From the IMG/VR virus record IMGVR_UViG_3300017783_000152, positions 1 to 28,044 of that record: a stretch of 28,044 nt of DNA; one strand, written 5' to 3'. The first letter of the stretch is position 1; each line of letters starts with the position of its first letter. Both the position numbers and the translations under genes were made by a program. Below are positions 1 through 6,211 of this stretch, one piece after another. The notes beneath the pieces were generated by a model. It made no database searches. It saw nothing but the letters and a program-made list of their open reading frames with translations, and was not told the origin of the DNA. Origin of the DNA: a virus.

Positions 1-29
1 AAGGCACTAACACCTGGGCATACCTCACG

Positions 30-62
30 TGAGCCTCGCTATACCGATCTTAGCAAGGCTCA
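30..62 (+). other. Stem-loop upstream of the early promoter
   Basis: The arms TGAGCCT (30-36) plus GCTA (38-41) pair with TAGC (51-54) plus AGGCTCA (56-62). This gives 11 paired bases with one C/A mismatch around a 9-nt loop. A perfect 10-nt palindrome, CTCACGTGAG (24-33), overlaps the left arm. No long T run follows, so this is not a clear intrinsic terminator. It lies just before a promoter and may end or process a transcript from an upstream operon. Confidence 0.45.
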
Positions 63-96
63 TCTTACTACGGCAATATTACCTTTCACTTTTTAC

Positions 97-125
97 TTGA
101 CTTTTTAAATACTTATGTGTATAAC
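97..125 (+). promoter_or_regulatory. Sigma70-type promoter of the early operon
   Basis: The -35 box TTGACT (97-102) and -10 box TATAAC (120-125) are separated by exactly 17 nt of AT-rich sequence. It points into the + strand operon, about 38 nt before the first start codon. AAAGGAG (147-153) serves as ribosome binding site with a 10-nt gap to the ATG at 164. A host-type promoter here suggests host RNA polymerase transcribes these genes. Confidence 0.7.
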
Positions 126-163
126 ACATTAACTTAATACGAACACAAAGGAGATTAACAAGT

Positions 164-994
164 ATGACCACACAAGACACTTCATTACCCGCAGTTCAAG
201 GCCCTGCTATGACAGCAAGTGAACTAGCGGATCTATACGGCATTAACACTTCAGAGGCCCCTCAGCTTGCTCGGGTGTCTATCAATAAAGACCCTGTTGT
301 TGAGGATGAATCAGGTAACGATCTAGTAGTACCTGCACCTAGCCTTAAGTTTCGGCCCCCTCAAGGTGAGGATATTTACGCTAAGGATGTCTCTATCCAG
401 GTGTATTACTCCACCATGCAGTCCTCAGTGTGGGACAATGACAGCGAGAAGTTCACTAATATGTCTAGTCACTTCACCTCATGGCGTGACAATGCCTTGG
501 ATTGGCATGGGGGTGACAAGTGCGGGTGGATCTCTTCTAAAGAGCGGGAGAAGTTAAAGGATGTTGATCCTATTGCTTACTCTAACGCTAAGGCAGTTAA
601 ACTCAGCCGCCACTTGTTTGGTTTGATTACGATGAAAGACGAGAAGGGTAAGGTCCTGATTGATAGCGAGCCTTTCCGAATGAAGCTGAGTCCTTCTAAC
701 TTCCAAGGCATTGACAACACTCTCAAGTCTATCTTCAAGGGTCACAGTATTAATCCAGCTAGTGTGCCTCTTGCGATCTCTTATCAGCGCCAAAAGGCAG
801 GTTCAAACACTTACTATGTTTTAGGATACAAGCCTGACTATGGGAATATTGTCCAGTTAGACTCAGACTACAATATCCTTGTAGACGACTTTAGGTCTGT
901 TGTAGAGTACGAGAATAACCAGATCATTGAGAAAATGCGTGAGAATGCTGAGTATCATTCTGAGGATGATCTTGGCGATGTGATTGACCAATAG
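164..994 (+). CDS. Probable single-stranded DNA-binding protein (gp2.5-like role)
   Basis: This 276-aa protein has no motif I recognise with certainty. Its C-terminus is strongly acidic (HSEDDLGDVIDQ), as in phage and bacterial SSBs, whose acidic tails recruit replication partners. It starts at ATG 164 behind AAAGGAG and is the first gene after the early promoter. A Cas4-like exonuclease and a T7-type endonuclease I follow, the kind of neighbourhood where T7 gp2.5 sits near gene 3. No signal peptide or membrane segment is visible, so it should be cytoplasmic. The SSB assignment rests on context and the acidic tail only. Another replication or recombination accessory protein is equally possible. 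Confidence 0.45.
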   Translation: MTTQDTSLPAVQGPAMTASELADLYGINTSEAPQLARVSINKDPVVEDESGNDLVVPAPSLKFRPPQGEDIYAKDVSIQVYYSTMQSSVWDNDSEKFTNMSSHFTSWRDNALDWHGGDKCGWISSKEREKLKDVDPIAYSNAKAVKLSRHLFGLITMKDEKGKVLIDSEPFRMKLSPSNFQGIDNTLKSIFKGHSINPASVPLAISYQRQKAGSNTYYVLGYKPDYGNIVQLDSDYNILVDDFRSVVEYENNQIIEKMRENAEYHSEDDLGDVIDQ

Positions 995-1003
995 GAGTAG
1001 TAT

Positions 1004-1903
1004 ATGTACGATGAAGGCAACATGCACCCCTTAGCACGTAAGATCAATACGTTCTTAATGACTAAGGGTGAGTTGCCTGACAGCGTAATGGACTGGGCAG
1101 CTAAGGTTTATCGGGAGAAGCTGGGGACATACAATGAGAAGCGTAGGCCCTACAAGGACAATGTTTCTATGTCCTCGGTCGGTAAACCTTTCTGTCAACT
1201 TCATGCAGAGAAACTAAAGTGGCCTAAGTTGCCTGTCTCAGACTCTTTAAAGTTAAAGATGTTATATGGGCATACAACAGAGGTAATCGCTCTAGCCGTT
1301 CTTTATGCGTCAGGCGTTAATGTTTTAACTATGTCGGAGAAAACTGTACTGCCCACAGAGAACGGGGACATCAAGGGGGAGCTAGATTTAATCATTGAGA
1401 TTGATGGTCAGCCTTCCTTATGGGATATCAAGACTGCTTCCCCATATGCGTATGACAGTAAGTTTTCGAGCTATGAGAAGCTTAAGGATAATGACGACTT
1501 TGGTTATGTAGATCAACTGCATGGGTACACTCGGGCAGCTAGGAAAGATTATCCAGGGTTAGTTATTGGGGGTTGGATTGTCGTTCACAAGGTTACGGGA
1601 GAGATCAAGATTGTCCCTGCTAATCCTATGGACGAGCCAGAGATAATCAGCAAGATCTCTAATACTCTCAAGCGTTACTCGGAAGCTACTGAGGATAACT
1701 TTGAGCGTGGTTATAGTGATGTAGCGGAGACCTTTTATAAGAAGCCTACTGGTAACAGGAAGCTAGGCATTACTTGTTCTTACTGTGACTTCAAGTATTC
1801 TTGTTGGCCAGGGCTAGAGCATAAGCCTAACGAGCGTTCTAGGAGTAAGGATGCTTTCGCTTACTACACGCACTGGAGGCCGATGGACGGTGGCCAGAGT
1901 TAA
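1004..1903 (+). CDS. Cas4/RecB-like PD-(D/E)XK exonuclease with Fe-S cluster cysteines
   Basis: This 299-aa protein carries the PD-(D/E)XK nuclease layout: an acidic residue in GHTTE (E93), D128 in GELDLI, D141-I-K143 in LWDIKTA, and the QxxxY motif QLHGY (171-175). Four cysteines frame the nuclease core: C64, then C258, C261 and C267 in CSYCDFKYSC. This is the arrangement that binds an iron-sulfur cluster in Cas4 and AddB proteins. The expected activity is a DNA exonuclease for host DNA degradation or recombination, a role like that of T7 gp6. ATG 1004 follows the previous stop by 9 nt, with a GGAG-type site overlapping that stop. Its 3' end overlaps the next gene by 14 nt if that gene starts at GTG 1890. 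There is no sign of cas1 or cas2 nearby, so it is not a CRISPR gene. Confidence 0.8.
   Translation: MYDEGNMHPLARKINTFLMTKGELPDSVMDWAAKVYREKLGTYNEKRRPYKDNVSMSSVGKPFCQLHAEKLKWPKLPVSDSLKLKMLYGHTTEVIALAVLYASGVNVLTMSEKTVLPTENGDIKGELDLIIEIDGQPSLWDIKTASPYAYDSKFSSYEKLKDNDDFGYVDQLHGYTRAARKDYPGLVIGGWIVVHKVTGEIKIVPANPMDEPEIISKISNTLKRYSEATEDNFERGYSDVAETFYKKPTGNRKLGITCSYCDFKYSCWPGLEHKPNERSRSKDAFAYYTHWRPMDGGQS
1875..1879 (+). promoter_or_regulatory. Ribosome binding site that fixes the endonuclease I start
   Basis: GGAGG at 1875-1879 sits 10 nt before GTG 1890. It lies inside the end of the upstream nuclease gene. It supports GTG 1890 over the in-frame ATG at 1851, which would put it after the start and give 13 extra residues not typical of the family. 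Confidence 0.65.
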
Positions 1904-2348
1904 TAAGCGTACTAAAAAGTCTACGGCAGTTAAGACAGGGAAAAGAGGAGGCCCTACAAACGCCGCAGCAATAGCTAATGGTTATAGGTCGGGCCTAGAA
2001 GATCGGGTTGCCCTAGAGTTATCCAAGATTGGTATTAAAGATTGCTATGAGATTCTTAAGATACCTTTCTTGCAGCCCGAAAAGAAGCGGACCTATACAC
2101 CAGATTTTGTGTTACCGAATGGGGTTATCGTAGAGACAAAAGGAATCTTCACTGTAGCGGATAGGCAGAAGCATCTTTGGATTAAAGATCAGCACCCGCA
2201 TTTAGATATCCGGTTTGTGTTTAGTAACTCTAGGAGCAAGATACGAAAGGGAAGCAAGACTACTTACGCCATGTGGTGTACTAAGAACGGATTTGACTAT
2301 GCAGATAAATCTATACCCCTAGAATGGATAAACGAGGATAATAAATAA
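1890..2348 (+). CDS. T7-type endonuclease I (Holliday junction resolvase)
   Basis: This protein matches T7 gp3 along nearly its whole length, including the segments RSGLED, YTPDFVLPNG, VETKG, RQKHLWIKDQHPHLDIR, VFSNSRSK and an ending near PLEWI. From GTG 1890 it is 152 aa, against 149 aa for T7 gp3. The four catalytic residues of T7 (E20, D55, E65, K67) correspond to E37, D72, E82 and K84, with identical D-E-K spacing. The family cleaves four-way DNA junctions as a domain-swapped homodimer and breaks down host DNA. In this phage it would resolve branched replication intermediates before packaging. An in-frame ATG at 1851 would add 13 residues but lacks the good ribosome binding site. It overlaps the exonuclease gene, and its stop shares one base with the next ATG, suggesting translational coupling. 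Confidence 0.93.
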   Translation: MARVNKRTKKSTAVKTGKRGGPTNAAAIANGYRSGLEDRVALELSKIGIKDCYEILKIPFLQPEKKRTYTPDFVLPNGVIVETKGIFTVADRQKHLWIKDQHPHLDIRFVFSNSRSKIRKGSKTTYAMWCTKNGFDYADKSIPLEWINEDNK

Positions 2349-2722
2349 TGACTGATGATACTATTAAAGGTGCTCCACCTGAAGGTGAGAGTATAGTTAC
2401 CAAAGAGGGAGGCATCACTTACCATCGCCTAGCTGTACCTGATAACACATATTGTTTCTTTGTACATGTTGAACCTGAGACAAATCGTATTATATTTGAT
2501 GTAGCAGACTTGGTTACAGAGGAACTTCAAGACACTTACGCAAGCGATTTAATGATGGGTATCATCGATGATTTGTCAGGCAGTATTCAGAAAGTCGTAG
2601 AGACTTATTCAGAAGATTTAGATATTCCTGGGCAGGAGGGTGATGAACACTTGCAGATGAGCTTTGATTTACCTGAGGGATCTAAGGTTGTCCCTTTTAA
2701 CAAGAGTAAGAAACTGCACTAG
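2348..2722 (+). CDS. Acidic protein of unknown function
   Basis: This 124-aa protein is rich in Asp and Glu, with a short basic ending (NKSKKLH). I do not recognise the family. Its ATG shares its first base with the TAA of endonuclease I, an arrangement for translational coupling. It has no signal peptide or transmembrane stretch. The acidity and the early-operon position would fit a regulator or a DNA-mimic type protein, but no motif supports either reading. Confidence 0.7.
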   Translation: MTDDTIKGAPPEGESIVTKEGGITYHRLAVPDNTYCFFVHVEPETNRIIFDVADLVTEELQDTYASDLMMGIIDDLSGSIQKVVETYSEDLDIPGQEGDEHLQMSFDLPEGSKVVPFNKSKKLH

Positions 2723-2728
2723 CAGAAT

Positions 2729-3151
2729 ATGTACTCAGGAAACTATAAGGATAAATTTACAATGGCAGGGCCAGAGGACTATTTTGGAGGTACTTTAGAT
2801 AGACCAGAGGCTAGGGAAAACCCTAAGTACGTACAGCAGCTTAAAGAGGGTAAGGCTCCTTTGGAGTATCTACCTTGGACTTCCTTAGCTTCTGTGGCTA
2901 AGGTTATGCAATCGGGGGCGGATAAGTACGGATCTCGTAACTGGCGTAAAGACCCGATTAAGGCCAGTACATATGTAGCAGCTATAGCACGACACGCACT
3001 CTTAGAGTGGGCTGAAGGTAGCGATGAGGATTATGATACTGGTGAACATCCTCTAGCACACGTCATAGCATGTTGCATGATTGTGCTGGATTCTATTGAG
3101 CAAGGAACTTTAATTGACGACCGTAAGGTTACTGAAAGCAAAGGAGATTAG
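2729..3151 (+). CDS. dATP/dGTP diphosphohydrolase-like protein (DUF5664)
   Basis: This 140-aa protein has the hallmarks of the small phage DUF5664 group: SGADKYGSRNW (62-72), a helix with ARHALLEW (87-94), an acidic stretch SDEDYDTGE (98-106) and HPLAHVIACCMIVLD (107-121). Members are described as (d)NTP diphosphohydrolases, the name coming from phages that alter their adenine supply. The likely role is trimming or tuning purine dNTP pools, in line with RNR and ThyX downstream. ATG 2729 has a poor ribosome binding site. An alternative ATG at 2762 (MAGPEDYFGG) has AAGG about 11 nt upstream. No purZ or other 2-aminoadenine gene is visible, so genome base substitution is not implied. Confidence 0.72.
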   Translation: MYSGNYKDKFTMAGPEDYFGGTLDRPEARENPKYVQQLKEGKAPLEYLPWTSLASVAKVMQSGADKYGSRNWRKDPIKASTYVAAIARHALLEWAEGSDEDYDTGEHPLAHVIACCMIVLDSIEQGTLIDDRKVTESKGD

Positions 3152-3155
3152 TAAA

Positions 3156-3383
3156 ATGACGACTGAAGCACAAGTAGATAAGTTAGCAGAAGATATCAAG
3201 GAACTCCAGGACAAACTCAAGGCTAAGGAAGACGAGTGGGATAGTCTACAAACTTCTGAGTATGATACTGCTAGGAACGCACTTATTGAAGCTTACAATA
3301 ATTACGTTGAACAAGCAGAGAAACACTACTCTTCCATGAGCATCTTTCCTCTGAATGTCTGCGTGAGTAAGTGGGGTTTTTAA
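3156..3383 (+). CDS. Small coiled-coil protein, unknown function
   Basis: This 75-aa protein is mostly helical and highly charged in its first two thirds (QVDKLAEDIKELQDKLKAKE), with heptad-like spacing of Leu and Ile that suggests a coiled coil. ATG 3156 lies 4 nt after the previous stop and 9 nt after AAGGAG (3141-3146), which supports this start over upstream in-frame codons. The C-terminus (VCVSKWGF) is hydrophobic. I do not recognise the family. Confidence 0.65.
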   Translation: MTTEAQVDKLAEDIKELQDKLKAKEDEWDSLQTSEYDTARNALIEAYNNYVEQAEKHYSSMSIFPLNVCVSKWGF

Positions 3384-3384
3384 G

Positions 3385-3558
3385 GTGAAACTTAAAGTTC
3401 GTATGGAGTTGGTTGTAGATTCCGACGACGCCTCGTGGGTCCCTACTGATGGGATCCATGGGGTAGAGGATGAAGCCCAAGAACTTATTATTGAAGCCAT
3501 TGAACAGTGCGTAGATGGTACACGAGTAAAAGCTATAGGTGTTAAAGTATATGATTGA
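3385..3558 (+). CDS. Small GTG-started protein, unknown function
   Basis: GTG 3385 opens a 57-residue frame reading M-KLKVRMELVVDSDD at the start and ending in RVKAIGVKVYD before TGA 3556-3558. It begins one base after the TAA of the preceding gene and overlaps the proposed nrdJ ATG (3551) by 8 nt, so it fills an otherwise empty gap in a tightly packed operon. A GGGG stretch at 3373-3376 could serve as ribosome binding site. The alternating strand-helix-strand pattern (KLKVRMELVV, then ELIIEAIE, then KAIGVKVYD) looks like a small folded protein. The family is unknown to me. Confidence 0.55.
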   Translation: MKLKVRMELVVDSDDASWVPTDGIHGVEDEAQELIIEAIEQCVDGTRVKAIGVKVYD

Positions 3559-4576
3559 TAATTACGGAATGACGGACTACATGAAGTTCATCGCACTATC
3601 TCGGTACGCCAAATGGCTGCCTGAAGAGAAGCGTCGAGAGAACTTTGGAGAGACCGTTGAGCGATACTTGGATAATGTAGTAGCCCCTAAGATTCGAGGG
3701 GTTATGGAGGATTCCTCTGTTTTGATTGAGGATATCCGAAACTATCTTTTGTCTCTTGGGGTCATGCCTTCGATGCGAGCTATGATGACAGCAGGTACTG
3801 CTATGGAGCGGGATAATACTTGCGCGTACAACTGCTCATATCTACCAGTGGATGACCCAAAGGCTTTCGATGAAGCCATGTTTATTCTTATGAACGGTAC
3901 AGGAGTAGGATTCTCAGTCGAGCGGCAGTTTATCTCTAAGCTACCTGAGGTTCCCGAGGAGATCTATGAGAGTAATGATGTCCTGGTTGTTGGAGACAGC
4001 AAGGAAGCATGGGCTAAGGCGTATCGGAAGTTACTGGCATTGCTTTGGTCAGGTGAGATTCCTAAGTGGGATACATCTAAGGTTCGTCCAGCAGGTGCTA
4101 AGCTAAAGACCTTTGGGGGACGTGCTTCTGGTCCTGCCCCTTTGGTTGATCTGTTTAACTTCACAATCAATATCTTCAAGAATGCTAAAGGTCGTAAACT
4201 ATCTTCCTTGGAGTGCCACGACATTATGTGTAAGATCGGGGAGATTGTGGTTGTCGGAGGTGTCCGTCGTTCTGCTATGATCTCTCTGTCAAACCTGAGT
4301 GATGACCGGATGCGTCATGCTAAATCTGGAATGTGGTGGGAAGCCTCAGGTCATCGTGCGTTGGCTAATAACTCCGTGGCTTACACAGAGAACCCTGACA
4401 TGGAGACTTTCCTACGTGAATGGTCTGCTTTGGTAGAGAGCAAGTCAGGGGAGCGAGGTATATTCAATCGTCAAGCCAGTAAACTTCAGGCAGCCAAGAA
4501 TGGTCGGCGTGACCCTAATCACGAGTGGGGCACAAATCCTTGCTCGGAGATTATTTTACGACCTAATCAGTTCTGT
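3551..4576 (+). CDS. nrdJ: Class II (B12-dependent) ribonucleotide reductase, 5' exon
   Basis: This is the first 342 residues of an adenosylcobalamin-dependent ribonucleotide reductase of the monomeric RTPR type, which makes deoxyribonucleotides from ribonucleotides. Visible landmarks are the N-terminal NTCAYNCSY (C91, C95; C95 likely matches Cys119 of Lactobacillus RTPR), NGTGVGFSVE (115-124), GGVRRSAM (236-243) and NPCSEI with the thiyl-radical Cys331. C342 lies exactly 11 residues after C331, the same spacing as RTPR Cys408 and Cys419. Reading into the intron meets TAA directly after C342, so unspliced RNA gives a truncated, inactive protein. Splicing joins TGT (Cys) to AAT (Asn), restoring the conserved FCNLTEV. 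ATG 3551 overlaps the upstream small gene. ATG 3569 is an alternative start. Confidence 0.93.
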
Positions 4577-4863
4577 TAAGGAAGATAGCAGAAGTAAAAC
4601 AGGGTGAATTGCTGGGAAGCCTAAGTCATTTACGATAAGGTAATCAGCAGCCAAGCTTGGGCCGGGAGGCTCTTGAAGGTTCAACGACTAGGACATACCT
4701 TCTAGGACAGAAGATGAAGTCCTTACACTCAAGTGAGTGGAAGCGCCCTGCCCTTATTAATTTAATAATAGGGTGATGATATAGTCTGATCTGTAAGGAA
4801 ACTTGCAGGAGAGTTTGACGGAGACTCCGCCGAAGAAGTAACGCAATTCGGTGAACATAAATG
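4577..4863 (+). ncRNA. Group I self-splicing intron in nrdJ, ORF-less
   Basis: The 287-nt intron follows U4576 and ends in G4863, as group I introns require. P1 pairs exon UUCUGU (4571-4576) with GCAGAA (4588-4593), giving the obligatory U-G wobble (U4576/G4588) at the 5' splice site. P10 pairs AAGAU (4582-4586) with the 3' exon AUCUU (4865-4869). Core elements are all present: P (AATTGCTGGGAAGCC, 4607-4621), Q (AATCAGCAGCCAAGC, 4642-4656), R (around 4679-4692) and S (around 4778-4791). P4 forms between GCTG and CAGC, and P7 between GACTA (4686-4690) and TAGTC (4782-4786). A P8-like hairpin lies near 4751-4773 and a P9-like CCGAA/TTCGG hairpin at 4830-4851. The consensus is group IA-like. It carries no endonuclease gene. 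Confidence 0.95.
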
Positions 4864-5760
4864 AATCTTACAGAAGTGGTGGTACGTGCCACAGACTCCT
4901 TGGAAGACCTGGAGAATAAGGTGGCTATTGCTACAATTCTAGGGACTATTCAGAGTACTTACACGAAGTTCCCGTACCTCCGTAAGGTGTGGCAGAAGAA
5001 TACTGAAGAAGAGCGTCTTCTAGGTGTAAGCCTAACAGGTATCATGGACAATCCTTTGATGACCTTGGATAACCCTGATCTTCCTGGAATGCTTGAAGGT
5101 CTGCGTAACATTGCCGTGGAGACTAATGGTTATTGGGCAGATCTCTTGGGGATTCCTCGATCAACTGCGATTACCTGTGTCAAGCCTAGTGGTACTGTAT
5201 CTCAGCTAGTAGATTCAGCGTCTGGCATCCATACTCGTCACGCCAAGTATTACATTCGGACTGTACGAGGAGACAACAAGGACCCTCTGACACAGTTTAT
5301 GAAGGATCGAGGCATCCCTAATGAGCCTTGTGTTATGAAGCCTGATACTACTACAGTGTTCTCCTTCCCCCAGGCATCACCTAAGGATGCTGTGGTTCGA
5401 GAAGATTCTAATGCGGTAGATCAACTAAAGACTTGGCTTATGTATCAGCGCCATTGGTGTGAGCATAAACCTAGTGTTACTATTAACGTCAAGGATGACG
5501 AGTGGATGGACGTAGGTGCATTTGTCTATAGGAACTTCTCAGAGATGTCTGGGGTATCCTTCTTGCCTTACGACGGAGGTACATATCAACAGGCTCCTTA
5601 TCAAGAGTGCGATGAGAAGACGTACCTAGACGCACTAGAGATTATGCCAGACAGCCTGGATTGGTCTGAGTTGTCTCAGTACGAGCAGGAGGATAATACA
5701 GTATCTATGCAAACTATGGCCTGCTCAGGGGATACTTGTGAGTTAGTGGACTTAACTTAG
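4864..5760 (+). CDS. nrdJ: Class II ribonucleotide reductase, 3' exon
   Basis: This is the last 298 residues of the 640-aa reductase. It starts at AAT (Asn) after the intron and continues NLTEVVVRATDSLEDL. CVKPSGTVSQLVDSASG is the conserved phosphate-binding and barrel region of class II enzymes. The tail CSGDTC gives two cysteines 5 residues apart (about 629 and 634 in the full protein), matching RTPR Cys731 and Cys736, which pass electrons to the active-site disulfide. All five functional cysteines are therefore present once the exons are joined. The ATG at 4861-4863 lies mostly within the intron end and is not a start. The stop is followed 13 nt later by the GTG of the endonuclease VII-like gene. 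Activity needs host or scavenged cobalamin and works without oxygen. Confidence 0.93.
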   Translation, partial: NLTEVVVRATDSLEDLENKVAIATILGTIQSTYTKFPYLRKVWQKNTEEERLLGVSLTGIMDNPLMTLDNPDLPGMLEGLRNIAVETNGYWADLLGIPRSTAITCVKPSGTVSQLVDSASGIHTRHAKYYIRTVRGDNKDPLTQFMKDRGIPNEPCVMKPDTTTVFSFPQASPKDAVVREDSNAVDQLKTWLMYQRHWCEHKPSVTINVKDDEWMDVGAFVYRNFSEMSGVSFLPYDGGTYQQAPYQECDEKTYLDALEIMPDSLDWSELSQYEQEDNTVSMQTMACSGDTCELVDLT

Positions 5761-5773
5761 AAGGGACTTAAGA

Positions 5774-6211
5774 GTGCTAGATAAACCTAAGCAGCTTGAG
5801 TTTTTCGTAGAGCACGAGGATCTAGGGGCAGGTGAAGGTAAGGTATGCAGTAAGTGTGAGCACTACCTTCCTTTATCTGCTTTCTCCTTCACTAGCGGAG
5901 GTAACTATCTTAGGGCCGAGTGTCGTAAGTGCAACCAAGAACTTACTAAGGTTCGTCAGGAGTTACGAAAGAAACATGAGTATCCACCAGAAGATTATAG
6001 ATGTCCTGTCTGCAATGGTAATGCGGAAGAAGTCAAAGGCAAAGGGAACACCCGTAACGGGCCTTGGGTACTCGACCATTGTCACGAAACACAGAGGTTC
6101 CGGGGATGGCTTTGTCATAAATGCAATAGGGCCTTGGGAGGGTTCGACGACAGTAAAGAAATCTTACAACGCGCAATAAATTATCTTAAAGGAATTACGA
6201 ATGGAAGTTAA
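5774..6211 (+). CDS. Endonuclease VII-like HNH nuclease, possibly a free-standing homing endonuclease
   Basis: This 145-aa protein has two zinc-binding halves. The N-terminal one uses C25, C28, C50 and C53. The C-terminal one uses C77, C80, C114 and C117 around DHCHETQRFRGWLC (101-114) and CNRALGG, which is the recombination endonuclease VII signature (T4 gp49 family) with a His-metal finger. It starts at GTG 5774 behind AAGGGA (5761-5766), 13 nt after the nrdJ stop, and overlaps thyX by 11 nt. Gp49 itself resolves branched DNA, but this phage already has T7-type endonuclease I. Small proteins of this type with an extra N-terminal zinc ribbon are often mobile site-specific nucleases. Its place directly behind the intron-bearing gene suggests a homing role. 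Which role applies is not settled by the sequence. Confidence 0.85.
   Translation: MLDKPKQLEFFVEHEDLGAGEGKVCSKCEHYLPLSAFSFTSGGNYLRAECRKCNQELTKVRQELRKKHEYPPEDYRCPVCNGNAEEVKGKGNTRNGPWVLDHCHETQRFRGWLCHKCNRALGGFDDSKEILQRAINYLKGITNGS

Noticed and set aside
1004-1903. CRISPR Cas4 and an array
   Set aside because: The protein resembles Cas4, but there are no direct repeats with spacers and no cas1 or cas2; stand-alone forms are common in phages.
2729-3151. 2-aminoadenine (Z-genome) phage
   Set aside because: The DUF5664 protein alone is not enough; no PurZ or modified-base polymerase is visible in the window.
4577-4863. A frameshift or two separate reductase genes
   Set aside because: Both halves resume in register at conserved residues and the segment has a complete group I core with P1 and P10 pairings, so an intron explains it better than sequence error or gene fission.
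4644-4892. A - strand 82-codon frame across the intron, as a homing endonuclease
   Set aside because: It lies antisense to the ribozyme core, contains no endonuclease motif and extends into the exon. It is a shadow frame.
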